From assembly GCF_913055835.1 (NCBI RefSeq), contig NZ_CAJXKQ010000006.1, positions 1-64,000 of the forward strand: a DNA stretch of 64,000 bases, written 5' to 3'. Below are positions 36,755-47,316 of the stretch, in pieces (the first letter of the stretch is position 1; every line of letters starts with the position of its first letter). Under the pieces are notes generated by a model, which was not told the origin of the DNA, ran no database searches, and worked only from the letters and a program-made list of their open reading frames with translations. Made by a program: the position numbers and the translations under genes. Source of the DNA: an uncultured Marinobacter sp. GTDB taxonomy: Bacteria; Pseudomonadota; Gammaproteobacteria; Pseudomonadales; Oleiphilaceae.

Positions 36755-39355
36755 ATGGCAACGAGCGATCCGTCGAACGGAGGTAGCGCTGGCGGCGGCA
36801 ATGTAGAGGAAATCCTGCAGACCGAAACCGGGGGTAGGGCAGCCACCGGCTATGCAGCCGTTATTCTGTTTATTGTTCCCCTGGTGTGGTCGCTGTTTCA
36901 GCTCTGGATTGCATCACCGCTCCCGTTTATTCTGGATTTTGGCATTTTCAATTCGACGGAAGCCCGTTCGATTCACCTGGCATTTGCCGTTTTCCTGGCC
37001 TTCGCGTCTTTTCCGATGATCCGCGGTCGTCATGTTAACGCGGTCCCGATTTACGACTGGATCCTGGCCATTGTGGCGGCGTTTTGCGCGTCCTATCTTT
37101 ACGTTTTCTATGAAGAACTGGCTACCCGCCCGGGCGCGCCGATCACCCAGGATCTCTGGGTTGCTCTGATTGGTCTGGTGCTGCTGCTGGAAGCCACCCG
37201 GCGTTCGCTTGGCCTGCCATTGACCATCGTGGCCGCGGTCTTCATTACTTATTCTATCGCCGGCCCTTACATGCCGGATGTGATTGCCCATAAGGGCGTC
37301 AGTCTGAGCAAGCTCGCATCCCATCAATGGCTGGGCACAGAAGGCGTATTTGGTGTGGCGCTCGGGGTGTCCACCAGTTTTGTCTTTCTGTTTGTTCTTT
37401 TCGGCGCTCTGTTGGAGCGGGCCGGCGCTGGCAACTATTTCATCAAGGTGGCCTACGCCATGCTCGGCCATATGCGAGGCGGCCCGGCCAAGGCCGCAGT
37501 TGTGTCCAGTGGCCTGAGCGGTGTGATCTCCGGTTCCTCCATTGCCAACGTGGTGACCACCGGCACCTTCACCATTCCGTTGATGAAGCGGGTGGGTTTT
37601 CCGGCCACCAAGGCCGGTGCCGTGGAAGTGGCCGCTTCGACGAACGGCCAGCTGACCCCGCCAATCATGGGCGCTGCCGCGTTCCTGATGGTTGAGTATG
37701 TAGGTATCTCCTACCTCGAGGTCATCAAACACGCGATCCTGCCGGCGATGATTTCCTATGTCGCCCTCATCTATATCGTGCACCTGGAAGCCTGCAAACT
37801 GAACATGCAGGGCATCGAGCGGCTGAACAAGCCCACCCTGGCACAGAGAATGTTGAACTGGGTGGTGGTCTTGCTCGGCCTGATCGTGCTCACCCTGGCC
37901 GTGTACTACGGAATAGGCTGGACCAAGACACTGTTCGGCGACGCCGCGATGTGGGTGCTGGCACCGCTGCTGCTGATTGTTTACATCGCACTCGTGGGCT
38001 ACGCGACCCGGTTCCCGGAGCTGGAGGAGGACGACCCGAACAAGGATATGGGCGAGCTGCCCCCCGTGGGGCCAACGGTCAAGACCGGCCTTTATTTCCT
38101 GCTTCCGGTCGTGGTTCTGGTGTGGTGCCTCACGGTTGAGCGTTTCTCGCCCCAGCTGTCTGCGTTCTGGGCCACTCTGTTCATGATTTTCATCGTGGTC
38201 ACGCAGCGCCCTCTGAAAGCCTTCTTTCGTAAGCGTGGCGATTTTGCCCGCCGGACCAAAGACGGCTTCTTTGATCTGGCCCATTCGCTGGCGACTGGCG
38301 CCCGCAACATGGTCGGCATAGGTGTTGCGACCGCCACCGCAGGCATTGTAGTAGGTACCGTCACTCTAACGGGCATTGGCCTTGTGATGACTGCCTTCGT
38401 GGAGTTCCTGTCTGGCGGCAATCTGCTGCTGATGCTGATCTTCACTGCCATCATCAGTCTGATCCTTGGTATGGGCTTGCCGACTACCGCCAACTACATT
38501 GTGGTCTCGACTCTGATGGCGCCGGTGATCGTCACCCTGGGCGCCCAGAACGGGCTGATCGTTCCGCTGATTGCGGTGCACCTGTTCGTGTTCTACTTCG
38601 GCATACTCGCCGACGATACGCCACCGGTGGGTCTTGCCGCCTACGCGGCGGCGGCCATCTCGGGTGCCGACCCGATACGGACCGGTGTGCAGGGTTTTAC
38701 CTACGATATCCGAACCGCAATCCTGCCGTTCATGTTCATCTTCAACACCCAGTTGTTGCTGATCGGCCTGACGGGGTGGTTCGACCTGCTGGTGACTATC
38801 TTCAGTGCGGTCACGGCTATGCTGGTGTTCTCGGCGGCCACCCAGGGTTACTGGTTCACGAAGAGCTATAAGTGGGAAACGGTGCTGCTCCTGCTGATCA
38901 CCTTCACCATGTTCCGCCCCGGTTTCTGGTGGGACATGGTTTACCCGCCGACCGAAGACCGGCCGGGTGCGCAGGTCATGGAGTATGTTGAAGATGTTCC
39001 GGCGGACCAGCCGATCATCCTCAAGGCATCTGGCATGAACATCGACGGCGATGAGGTGACCACCTATGTGCGGCTACCGATTCCAGCAGGTGAGACACCG
39101 GAGCAGCGACTGATGGAGGCCGGCCTGGAGCTGAGCCCTGATGGCGACAAGATGGCAGTGGACTTCGTCGGGTTTGGTAGCCCGGCGGAAGAAGTCGGCA
39201 TCCAGTTTGGCTGGACCATCGATGCCGTCCAGGTTGAGCTGGACCGACCGCCCAAGGAGCTGATGTTCATCCCCGCATTGGCCTTGCTCGGGCTTCTGGC
39301 ATTTGGTCAGTTGCGTCGGCGGGCCAGGGAGGAGGCTGCCGGCCAAGCGGCCTGA
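36755..39355 (+). CDS. TRAP transporter fused 4TM/12TM permease with DUF3394 tail
   Basis: An 866-residue inner-membrane protein. The N-terminal four helices correspond to the small DctQ-like subunit and the following dozen to DctM; the 12TM part contains GLSGVISGSSIANVVTTGTF and a later GMGLPTTANYIVVSTL. The last 170 residues are a DUF3394-type tail with a periplasmic stretch and a final membrane helix (ELMFIPALALLGLLAFG). It forms a sodium-driven uptake system with the upstream TAXI protein. A terminator follows. Confidence 0.94.
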   Translation: MATSDPSNGGSAGGGNVEEILQTETGGRAATGYAAVILFIVPLVWSLFQLWIASPLPFILDFGIFNSTEARSIHLAFAVFLAFASFPMIRGRHVNAVPIYDWILAIVAAFCASYLYVFYEELATRPGAPITQDLWVALIGLVLLLEATRRSLGLPLTIVAAVFITYSIAGPYMPDVIAHKGVSLSKLASHQWLGTEGVFGVALGVSTSFVFLFVLFGALLERAGAGNYFIKVAYAMLGHMRGGPAKAAVVSSGLSGVISGSSIANVVTTGTFTIPLMKRVGFPATKAGAVEVAASTNGQLTPPIMGAAAFLMVEYVGISYLEVIKHAILPAMISYVALIYIVHLEACKLNMQGIERLNKPTLAQRMLNWVVVLLGLIVLTLAVYYGIGWTKTLFGDAAMWVLAPLLLIVYIALVGYATRFPELEEDDPNKDMGELPPVGPTVKTGLYFLLPVVVLVWCLTVERFSPQLSAFWATLFMIFIVVTQRPLKAFFRKRGDFARRTKDGFFDLAHSLATGARNMVGIGVATATAGIVVGTVTLTGIGLVMTAFVEFLSGGNLLLMLIFTAIISLILGMGLPTTANYIVVSTLMAPVIVTLGAQNGLIVPLIAVHLFVFYFGILADDTPPVGLAAYAAAAISGADPIRTGVQGFTYDIRTAILPFMFIFNTQLLLIGLTGWFDLLVTIFSAVTAMLVFSAATQGYWFTKSYKWETVLLLLITFTMFRPGFWWDMVYPPTEDRPGAQVMEYVEDVPADQPIILKASGMNIDGDEVTTYVRLPIPAGETPEQRLMEAGLELSPDGDKMAVDFVGFGSPAEEVGIQFGWTIDAVQVELDRPPKELMFIPALALLGLLAFGQLRRRAREEAAGQAA

Positions 39356-39373
39356 CAGAGCCCTGGATGCGAG

Positions 39374-39403
39374 AAACCCGGCATTAACCTGCCGGGTTTT
39401 TTT
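39374..39403 (+). terminator. Terminator after the TRAP permease gene
   Basis: AAACCCGGC (39374-39382) and GCCGGGTTT (39391-39399) with an eight-base loop, extended into seven T residues. Confidence 0.92.
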
Positions 39404-39429
39404 CTGTTAGACTTCGCCTCGAATCGGCC

Positions 39430-39481
39430 CGCGGTTTGTATCGCGTCGCGCCGTCACCATGTGGTCTCTGGTATAGATCAC
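39430..39481 (+). promoter_or_regulatory. thrS leader operator: two tRNA-Thr anticodon-arm mimics
   Basis: Hairpin 1 (39430-39445) has a CGCG/CGCG stem with loop GTTTGTAT, which contains TGT. Hairpin 2 (39461-39481) has a 7-bp stem GTGGTCT/AGATCAC (one G-T pair) and a seven-base loop CTGGTAT that copies an anticodon loop, with T at position 33 and GGT at 34-36. GGT and TGT are both tRNA-Thr anticodons. The second hairpin ends 15 bases before the thrS Shine-Dalgarno AGGAG. This fits the known E. coli mechanism in which ThrRS binds mimics in its own leader and blocks ribosome entry. Conservation here is my reading and is untested. Confidence 0.6.
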
Positions 39482-39507
39482 CGCTGAGTAACCAACAGGA
39501 GCTTTTC

Positions 39508-41433
39508 ATGCCCGTCGTAACCCTGCCCGATGGCAGCCATCGCAGTTTTGCCGAACCCGTAACCGTTCATGACGTTGCCGCCGATATCGGCGCTGGTCTT
39601 GCCAAGGCCGCCCTTGCCGGAAAGGTGGATGGCCAGCTCGTGGACACCAGCTATCGCATTGAGAATGATGCCGACCTCGCGATTGTCACAGAGCGTGACG
39701 AGGAGGGCGTTGATATCATTCGCCATTCCACGGCGCACTTGATGGCCATGGCTGTCCAGGAACTGTTTCCAGGGGCCCAGGTTACCATCGGCCCGGTGAT
39801 CGACAACGGCTTCTACTACGACTTCAAGTACGACCGCCCGTTCACCAATGAGGATCTGGCGCGGATCGAGAAGCGCATGGAAGAGCTCGCCAAGCAGGAC
39901 CTTCCGGTGTCTCGCTCCATCATGTCCCGTGATGAGGCGATCAAGCTCTTTGAAGATATGGGTGAAGAGTACAAGGTCCGTATCATCCAGGATATTCCGG
40001 GCGACGAAGACCTCTCGTTCTACAGCCAGGGCGACTTTATCGACCTGTGCCGTGGTCCTCACGTCCCGAGCACCGGCAAGCTGAAAGCTTTCAAGCTGAC
40101 GAAAGTAGCTGGCGCTTACTGGCGTGGCGACACCAGCAACGAACAGCTCCAGCGTGTGTATGGCACAGCATGGGGCAACAAGAAGGATCTCAAGGCCTAT
40201 CTGCATCGCCTCGAGGAAGCCGAGAAGCGCGACCACCGCAAGGTCGGTAAGAAGCTCGGCCTTTTCCATATGCAGGAAGAAGCGCCTGGCATGGTGTTCT
40301 GGCATCCTGATGGCTGGTCGCTCTACCAGGAAGTCGAGCAATACATGCGCCGCAAACAGCAGGAGCATGGGTACAAGGAAATCAAGACGCCCCAGGTGGT
40401 GTCGCGAACCCTGTGGGAGAAATCAGGGCACTGGGACAAGTTCAAGGACGACATGTTCACCACCGAGTCGGAAAAACACGATTATGCCATCAAGCCCATG
40501 AACTGTCCGTGCCACGTGCAGGTCTTCAACCAGGGGCTGAAAAGCTACAAGGACCTCCCGCTGAGACTGGCAGAATTCGGTTCCTGTCACCGCAACGAGG
40601 CTTCCGGGGCGCTGCACGGGCTGATGCGCGTTCGCGGCTTTACCCAGGATGATGCCCATATCTTCTGTGAAGAAGATTCGATCCAGCAGGAAGTGTCGGC
40701 ATTTATCGAGATGCTGCACGAGATCTACACGGATTTCGGGTTTACCGAAATTCTTTACAAACTCTCAACCCGTCCGGAAAAGCGGGTAGGCTCTGATGAG
40801 GTCTGGGACAAGGCGGAAGCCGCCCTGGAAGAAGCGCTGAATCGCGAAGGGGTAGACTGGGAATTGCTGCCGGGCGAGGGCGCCTTCTACGGACCCAAGA
40901 TCGAGTTCTCACTTAAAGACTGTATCGGACGGGTGTGGCAGTGTGGCACCATTCAGGTGGACTTTTCGATGCCGGGTCGTTTGGGAGCGCAGTATGTTGC
41001 CGACAACTCCGAGCGGAAAACCCCGGTTATGCTGCACCGGGCGGTGCTAGGTTCCTTCGAGCGTTTCATTGGTATTCTGATCGAGGAATACGAAGGGGCA
41101 TTCCCGACCTGGCTCGCGCCGACTCAGGTAGCAATCCTCAATATTACCGATAATCAGCGTGATTATTGTCAGAATCTGGCGAAAAAGTGGGATTCTTTGG
41201 GGTATAGGGTTAATGCTGACTTGAGAAACGAGAAGATCGGCTTTAAAATCCGCGAGCATACTCTTAACAAGGTTCCCTATCTTGTCGTCGTAGGTGACAA
41301 GGAAATCGAGAATAACGCGGTTGCCGTACGTACCCGCAAAGGTGAGGATCTGGGAACCCTATCGCTTGAAGCGTTTGAACAGCTGTTGGCTGATGAAATT
41401 CAACGTAAAGGCAGAACCAAGACGGAGATCTGA
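39508..41433 (+). CDS. thrS: Threonyl-tRNA synthetase
   Basis: A 641-residue class II synthetase. Domain order: TGS domain (1-60), editing domain with H73 and H77 in HSTAHLMA, catalytic core with the zinc-site Cys in MNCPCHVQ and motif 2 around [16 protein letters not shown], and anticodon-binding domain (about 535-641). The ATG at 39508 follows AGGAG; the frame extension upstream covers the operator and is rejected. The last base of its TGA is the first base of the infC start ATT. Confidence 0.98.
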   Translation: MPVVTLPDGSHRSFAEPVTVHDVAADIGAGLAKAALAGKVDGQLVDTSYRIENDADLAIVTERDEEGVDIIRHSTAHLMAMAVQELFPGAQVTIGPVIDNGFYYDFKYDRPFTNEDLARIEKRMEELAKQDLPVSRSIMSRDEAIKLFEDMGEEYKVRIIQDIPGDEDLSFYSQGDFIDLCRGPHVPSTGKLKAFKLTKVAGAYWRGDTSNEQLQRVYGTAWGNKKDLKAYLHRLEEAEKRDHRKVGKKLGLFHMQEEAPGMVFWHPDGWSLYQEVEQYMRRKQQEHGYKEIKTPQVVSRTLWEKSGHWDKFKDDMFTTESEKHDYAIKPMNCPCHVQVFNQGLKSYKDLPLRLAEFGSCHRNEASGALHGLMRVRGFTQDDAHIFCEEDSIQQEVSAFIEMLHEIYTDFGFTEILYKLSTRPEKRVGSDEVWDKAEAALEEALNREGVDWELLPGEGAFYGPKIEFSLKDCIGRVWQCGTIQVDFSMPGRLGAQYVADNSERKTPVMLHRAVLGSFERFIGILIEEYEGAFPTWLAPTQVAILNITDNQRDYCQNLAKKWDSLGYRVNADLRNEKIGFKIREHTLNKVPYLVVVGDKEIENNAVAVRTRKGEDLGTLSLEAFEQLLADEIQRKGRTKTEI

Positions 41434-41975
41434 TTATTAAACAGCGAACGAATCGGGGTGGGCGTACTCCAAAAGCGCCTATCAATGAGAATATTGACGC
41501 AACTGAAGTCCGCCTGATCGATGCCGAAGGCAACCAGGTCGGAATTGTGCCAATTGAGGAAGCTCTGAAGCAGGCCGAAGAGGCCACCCTTGATCTGGTG
41601 CAGGTTACGGATTCCGATCCGATCGTCTGTAAGATAATGGACTACGGCAAGAAGATCTTCGAAGAGAAGAAAGCCAAGGCGGCTGCCAAGAAGAAACAGA
41701 AGCAGACGCAGGTCAAAGAGCTTAAGTTCCGTCCCGGAACTGAAGAAGGGGATTATCAGGTCAAACTACGCAACCTGATACGTTTCCTTGAAAACGGGGA
41801 CCGCGGCAAAATCACGATCCGTTTCCGTGGCCGTGAGATGGCACACCAAGAAATTGGTATGCAGCTCATGCAGCGTATTGAATCGGATGTGGAAGAGCTT
41901 GCCCAGGTAGAGATGCGGCCGAAAATGGAAGGCCGGCAGATGACCATGGTAGTGGCGCCCCGCAAGAAGAAGTGA
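41433..41975 (+). CDS. infC: Translation initiation factor IF-3 (ATT start)
   Basis: A 180-residue protein that prevents subunit joining and proofreads initiator tRNA. The usual starts do not give the conserved N-terminus; an ATT at 41433 overlapping the thrS stop by one base gives [10 protein letters not shown]...APINENI, and GGAG lies about six bases upstream. An ATT start is the family's known autoregulation device, since IF-3 discriminates against it. The linker is Lys-rich ([14 protein letters not shown]), with the C-terminal domain [12 protein letters not shown] and RFRGREM. Confidence 0.95.
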   Translation: MIKQRTNRGGRTPKAPINENIDATEVRLIDAEGNQVGIVPIEEALKQAEEATLDLVQVTDSDPIVCKIMDYGKKIFEEKKAKAAAKKKQKQTQVKELKFRPGTEEGDYQVKLRNLIRFLENGDRGKITIRFRGREMAHQEIGMQLMQRIESDVEELAQVEMRPKMEGRQMTMVVAPRKKK

Positions 41976-41993
41976 ACCTGATCGGGTGCTTGT

Positions 41994-42011
41994 CCCCCGC
42001 GCATGCGGGGG
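41994..42011 (+). repeat. GC hairpin in the infC-rpmI gap
   Basis: CCCCCGC/GCGGGGG with loop GCAT, 18 bases after the infC stop and 60 before rpmI. The tail is ATTTGTCG, not a T-run. L20 is known to control rpmI-rplT through structure in this leader, so the hairpin may be part of that or a weak attenuator. Confidence 0.45.
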
Positions 42012-42070
42012 ATTTGTCGTTCAGGGACACATCATTGTTTATTTAAAAATAGAATGCGGAGTTTTAAAAA

Positions 42071-42262
42071 ATGCCGAAGATGAAAACCAAAAGTGGAGCC
42101 ACCAAGCGGTTCAAGAAAACCGCCACCGGCTTCAAGCACAAGCAGTCCTTCACCAGCCACATCCTGACCAAGAAGAGCCCGAAGCGTAAGCGTCAGCTGC
42201 GCGGCACCAAGCTCATCGCCAAGTCGGATGTTGCATCTATCAAGCGTATGACCGCGTGCTGA
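42071..42262 (+). CDS. rpmI: 50S ribosomal protein L35
   Basis: A 63-residue, very basic protein: [17 protein letters not shown], then [14 protein letters not shown] and [11 protein letters not shown]. The length is one residue short of the usual 64 or so. GGAG lies 8-9 bases before the ATG. Followed by rplT after 50 bases. Confidence 0.97.
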   Translation: MPKMKTKSGATKRFKKTATGFKHKQSFTSHILTKKSPKRKRQLRGTKLIAKSDVASIKRMTAC

Positions 42263-42312
42263 TCCAGCCGCGAGAATCATTCCTTAGAAAGTACAGGTAG
42301 AAGGATTAAAGT

Positions 42313-42666
42313 ATGGCTCGTGTAAAACGTGGTGTGGTCGCACGCCGTCGTCACAAAAAGATTCTCAATCAGGCCAAAGGTTACTACGGCGCTCGTAGCC
42401 GGGTATTCCGTGTAGCCAAGCAAGCGGTTATCAAGGCCGGTCAGTACGCTTATCGTGACCGTCGTAACCGCAAGCGTGCTTTCCGCGCTCTGTGGATTGC
42501 CCGTATCAATGCTGGTGCCCGCGCTAACGGACTGTCATACAGCCGTCTGATCGCTGGTCTGAAAAAGGCTAACGTTGAAATCGATCGTAAGGTTCTGGCC
42601 GATCTGGCCATGAACGAGCAGCAGGCGTTCGCCGCTGTTGTTGAGAAGGCCAAAGCGTCCCTGTGA
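42313..42666 (+). CDS. rplT: 50S ribosomal protein L20
   Basis: A 117-residue protein beginning [18 protein letters not shown] and containing [16 protein letters not shown] and [11 protein letters not shown]. It binds 23S rRNA early in 50S assembly and represses rpmI-rplT translation in enterics. AGAAGGA precedes the start. Confidence 0.98.
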   Translation: MARVKRGVVARRRHKKILNQAKGYYGARSRVFRVAKQAVIKAGQYAYRDRRNRKRAFRALWIARINAGARANGLSYSRLIAGLKKANVEIDRKVLADLAMNEQQAFAAVVEKAKASL

Positions 42667-42701
42667 TCGCTTAGCTCTTTCATCGATTGCTGATCGATAT
42701 G

Positions 42702-42728
42702 GGCGCCTCATGAATTCATGACGGCGCC
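42702..42728. repeat. Long palindrome in the rplT-pheS gap
   Basis: GGCGCC-TCATGAATTCATGA-C-GGCGCC: a 14-bp perfect palindrome core flanked by GGCGCC on both sides with a single extra base. It lies six bases before a terminator-like hairpin. As RNA it would make a long stem that could compete with, or stack on, the next one. Confidence 0.5.
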
Positions 42729-42733
42729 TCCTG

Positions 42734-42765
42734 ATAGGGGAAGGGCACGCTCTTCCCCTATTTTT
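42734..42765 (+). terminator. Terminator/attenuator ahead of pheS
   Basis: A 10-bp perfect stem ATAGGGGAAG/CTTCCCCTAT with an eight-base loop and a T-run (42761-42765). It may partly end the thrS-rplT unit or attenuate pheST. No short Phe-rich leader ORF like E. coli pheM is visible. Confidence 0.75.
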
Positions 42766-42773
42766 GTTTCTGA

Positions 42774-43817
<1,044 letters not shown>

Positions 43818-43877
43818 CCGGCAAGAACACGGCATCCAATCAAACTGGCATAACCGCATCAGGACAAGGCAATAACC

Positions 43878-46250
43878 ATGAAATTCAGTGAACAGTGGCT
43901 GCGCGAGTGGGTTAATCCGCAAATCGGTACCCAGGAATTAATGGACCAGATCACCATGGCCGGTCTGGAAGTGGACGGTTTCGAGCCCGTAGCCGGTCAA
44001 TTCAGCGGCGTAATTGTTGGCGAAGTCCAGTCTGTCGGGCCACATCCTGACGCAGATAAGCTGCGGGTTTGTCAGGTCAGTGACGGTACGTCCGAAGTTC
44101 AGGTGGTCTGTGGCGCTCCCAATGTTCGTGAAGGTATGAAGGTGCCTTTTGCGGTGGTTGGTGCGACTCTGCCCGGCGATTTCAAAATCAAGAAGGCCAA
44201 ACTTCGCGGCCAGCCTTCCGAGGGCATGCTTTGTTCCGAGTCAGAGCTCGGGCTTTCCGATAATCACGATGGCCTGATGGAACTGCCTGCGGACGCTCCG
44301 GTGGGCCAGGACGTAGCGGATTATCTGAAGCTGAATGATGTCACCATTGATGTGGATCTGACTCCGAATCGCGCCGACTGTCTGTCTATCAAGGGCATCG
44401 CGCGGGAAGTGGGTGTTCTGAACAGCATGCTGGTCAACAGCCCGGCGATCGAGCCCGTGGAATCTGTGCACTCTGAAGTGCCTGATATCCGGGTGGAAGC
44501 GCCGGCAGGTTGTCCCCGGTATCTTGGCCGTATTCTCCGCAATGTGAACCTGCAGGCGGAATCGCCCCTGTGGATGCAGGAAAAGCTTCGCCGTTCCGGG
44601 ATTCGCTCCATTGATGCCGCTGTGGATGTTACCAACTACGTGATGCTGGAACTTGGCCAGCCCATGCACGCCTTTGATCGAGATGAAATCCAGGGCGGGA
44701 TCGTTGTTCGGATGGCGCGAATTGGTGAAAAACTGGTTCTTCTGGATGGCCAGGAAGTCGAGCTCACCCAGGGTACCCTGGTGATTGCGGACCATGAGAA
44801 ACCAATTGCTATTGCGGGCGTTATGGGCGGCGAGCATTCCGGAGTCAGCCCGAAGACCCGGGATTTGGTGCTGGAGTCCGCTTACTTTGATCCGATTACC
44901 CTGGCGGGCAAGGCCCGTCACTATGGCCTGCACACGGATGCTTCGCATCGGTTTGAGCGAGGTGTCGACTATAAACTGGCGCGGGACGCCATGGAGCGCG
45001 CAACGAGCTTGCTGATGGATATAGTGGGCGGTGAGCCTGGTGAGATTGTCGAAGTCGCCAGCGATGAGGATATTCCCGAGGATCGGGTCGTCGACCTGAG
45101 AGCACGTCGTCTCAACGATGTGTTGGGAATGGAAATTGACCGAACCACCGTTGAGGAAATTCTCACTCGCCTCGGGCTGCGGGTCGAAAAGCTCCTGAAA
45201 GACGGGTGGCGCGTCAGTGTGCCCAGCTTTCGCCCGGATATCTCGATTGAGGAAGATCTGATCGAGGAGGTCGGTCGGATTTATGGCTACAACAATCTGC
45301 CCGTAACCGAGCCTACTGGCTCACTCGGTCTGCGCCCGGAGGAGGAGGCTGTTCGCCCGGTATCGGCCATTCGCAACTTCTTCGTGGATCACGGTTACCA
45401 GGAAGCGGTGACCTACAGCTTTGTCGATCCGAAAGTTCAGCAACTGGTGGATCCTGATCGCCAGGGCATTGCGCTGGCCAATCCGATTTCTTCCGATCTG
45501 TCAGTGATGCGTACCAGCCTCTGGAGTGGCCTGCTGAAAACCGTCGCCTACAACCAGAACCGTCAGCAGCCGCGCATTCGTCTGTTCGAAACCGGACTGC
45601 GTTTTCTGCAGGAAGGCGAGCGGATTGATCAGCAGCCGATGCTGGCTGGCGTAGTAGTTGGCAACCAGTACCCTGAAAACTGGGCGAACGGTCGCAGAAC
45701 CGCTGATTTCTTTGATGTAAAAGGGGAGTTGGAGAGTCTGTTCAGGTTGCTGGGCATTGAGGTTCAGTTTATCGGCAGCAAACACCCTGCGTTGCATCCG
45801 GGGCAGACCGCGGAGTTGATGCGTGACGGCGAGCATGTGGGCTGGCTGGGGACGCTGCATCCACAAGTTCAGAAAAATCTTGAACTTAATGGCACGATCC
45901 TGATGTTTGAGCTATTCTTGAATTCAATCGTTTCTGGATATGTGCCTAATTTCAAAGAAATTTCAAAATTCCCGGAAGTTCGTCGGGATTTGGCTATTAT
46001 TATCGGAAGCGATGTGGCGTTTGCCGATGTGGAGCGTGTAGCGAAAAAGCATGCCGGTGAGCGGCTTACGGCGTTGCGTGCGTTCGATGTCTATGAAGGT
46101 GAGAGCCTGGGTGAGGGTAACCGAAGCCTTGCGTTGAGCCTGTTCTGGCAGCACTCCGAACGCACACTGAACGAAGATGAAGTGCATACGCTCTTCAACG
46201 GTGTGATTGACGCATTGAAAGAAGAGCTGGGGGCAACACTGAGGAGTTGA
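43878..46250 (+). CDS. pheT: Phenylalanyl-tRNA synthetase beta subunit
   Basis: A 790-residue subunit of the alpha2-beta2 enzyme. Domains in order: EMAP-like tRNA-binding domain (about 39-148), B3/B4 editing domain, B5 domain, catalytic-like core, and C-terminal anticodon-binding ferredoxin-like domain (FPEVRRDLAIIIG to the end). Three bases separate it from ihfA, as in enterics. Confidence 0.98.
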   Translation: MKFSEQWLREWVNPQIGTQELMDQITMAGLEVDGFEPVAGQFSGVIVGEVQSVGPHPDADKLRVCQVSDGTSEVQVVCGAPNVREGMKVPFAVVGATLPGDFKIKKAKLRGQPSEGMLCSESELGLSDNHDGLMELPADAPVGQDVADYLKLNDVTIDVDLTPNRADCLSIKGIAREVGVLNSMLVNSPAIEPVESVHSEVPDIRVEAPAGCPRYLGRILRNVNLQAESPLWMQEKLRRSGIRSIDAAVDVTNYVMLELGQPMHAFDRDEIQGGIVVRMARIGEKLVLLDGQEVELTQGTLVIADHEKPIAIAGVMGGEHSGVSPKTRDLVLESAYFDPITLAGKARHYGLHTDASHRFERGVDYKLARDAMERATSLLMDIVGGEPGEIVEVASDEDIPEDRVVDLRARRLNDVLGMEIDRTTVEEILTRLGLRVEKLLKDGWRVSVPSFRPDISIEEDLIEEVGRIYGYNNLPVTEPTGSLGLRPEEEAVRPVSAIRNFFVDHGYQEAVTYSFVDPKVQQLVDPDRQGIALANPISSDLSVMRTSLWSGLLKTVAYNQNRQQPRIRLFETGLRFLQEGERIDQQPMLAGVVVGNQYPENWANGRRTADFFDVKGELESLFRLLGIEVQFIGSKHPALHPGQTAELMRDGEHVGWLGTLHPQVQKNLELNGTILMFELFLNSIVSGYVPNFKEISKFPEVRRDLAIIIGSDVAFADVERVAKKHAGERLTALRAFDVYEGESLGEGNRSLALSLFWQHSERTLNEDEVHTLFNGVIDALKEELGATLRS

Positions 46251-46253
46251 GAG

Positions 46254-46556
46254 ATGGCGGCTTTGACGAAAGCGGAAATGGCAGAGCGGTTGTACGAGGA
46301 ATTGGGCCTTAACAAACGCGAAGCCAAGGAAATGGTGGAAGCTTTTTTCGATGAGATCAGAGGCGCTCTCAGCCACAACGAGCAGGTGAAGTTGTCCGGT
46401 TTTGGTAACTTCGATCTGCGGGACAAGAAACAACGGCCGGGACGGAACCCAAAGACCGGTGAAGAGATTCCGATCAGCGCACGGCGAGTAGTTACGTTTC
46501 GCCCGGGACAAAAATTAAAGCAAAAAGTAGAAGCGTATGCTGGAACCCAGTCATAA
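46254..46556 (+). CDS. ihfA: Integration host factor alpha subunit
   Basis: A 100-residue DNA-bending protein, [19 protein letters not shown], with the arm sequence [20 protein letters not shown] that carries the intercalating Pro. It forms a heterodimer with IhfB. GGAG in the pheT end serves as ribosome site. Its last 20 bases overlap the MerR gene. Confidence 0.98.
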   Translation: MAALTKAEMAERLYEELGLNKREAKEMVEAFFDEIRGALSHNEQVKLSGFGNFDLRDKKQRPGRNPKTGEEIPISARRVVTFRPGQKLKQKVEAYAGTQS

Positions 46557-46902
46557 CAACGAACTTCCCGCGATTCCCGGGAAGCGCTATTTCACCATAG
46601 GTGAGGTGGCTGAGCTGTGTGCGGTGAAGGCACACGTCCTGCGTTATTGGGAGCAGGAATTTCCGCAGTTGTCGCCGGTGAAACGTCGCGGCAATCGTCG
46701 GTATTATCAGCGAGCGGATGTTATTACCATTCGCCAGATTCGAAGCCTGCTGTACGATCAGGGCTATACCATCGGTGGCGCCAAGCAGAAGCTGAGCAGC
46801 CACGAGGTGAAAGACGATACTTCCCAGTACAAACAGCTGATTCGTCAGATGATTACGGAACTGGAAGAAGTGCTGGAGGTTCTGAACGCGCCGGTAAAGT
46901 AG
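46537..46902 (+). CDS. MerR-family transcriptional regulator
   Basis: A 121-residue protein with an N-terminal MerR helix-turn-helix ([31 protein letters not shown]) and a short helical C-terminus without metal-binding cysteines. It overlaps ihfA by 20 bases, which suggests coupling. A MerR gene follows ihfA in Pseudomonas and other relatives as well. Its targets are not known to me. Confidence 0.93.
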   Translation: MLEPSHNNELPAIPGKRYFTIGEVAELCAVKAHVLRYWEQEFPQLSPVKRRGNRRYYQRADVITIRQIRSLLYDQGYTIGGAKQKLSSHEVKDDTSQYKQLIRQMITELEEVLEVLNAPVK

Positions 46903-46921
46903 CGCTTCGGAAACTCTTTGG

Positions 46922-46959
46922 AAAAACCGGGACAGCGAGAGGCTTGCCCCGGTTTTTTT
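46922..46959 (+). terminator. Terminator of the thrS-merR operon
   Basis: AAAAACCGGG (46922-46931) pairs with CCCGGTTTTT (46948-46957) with a 16-base loop; the T-run is seven long. Confidence 0.8.
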
Positions 46960-47081
46960 ATGCCTGCACGGTTATTGTTTCTTGCAGGTCCTGATGCCCT
47001 GGGGATGTTCGATCGGCCTAAGGGCCAGTCGGCTGATTTCCGGCTTGGTGTCATGGAATCGTATGGACGCCGCCAGGAAAC

Positions 47082-47113
47082 AAAAAGCCCGGACCTTTCG
47101 GCCCGGGCTTTTT
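47082..47113. terminator. Bidirectional terminator next to tRNA-Pro
   Basis: AAAAAGCCCGG (47082-47092) pairs with CCGGGCTTTTT (47103-47113). It lies ten bases from the 3' end of tRNA-Pro, so it ends that minus-strand transcript. Confidence 0.85.
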
Positions 47114-47122
47114 ATCGGAATC

Positions 47123-47199
<77 letters not shown>

Positions 47200-47316
47200 A
47201 TTCGCTCTCTGCCACTGAAAGAAACTTGGGAGTATTCTCAGTGGCTTAGCGGGAGCGAAGTCTACACGAGCCCATGGAAAAAATAAACATCCGATGGCGA
47301 TTTTGATAGCGGTTTT

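Noticed and set aside
36914..38284. A 456-codon minus-strand frame opposite the TRAP permease
   Set aside because: Antisense artefact; hydrophobic codons on the plus strand give a Gln/His/Arg-rich nonsense protein.
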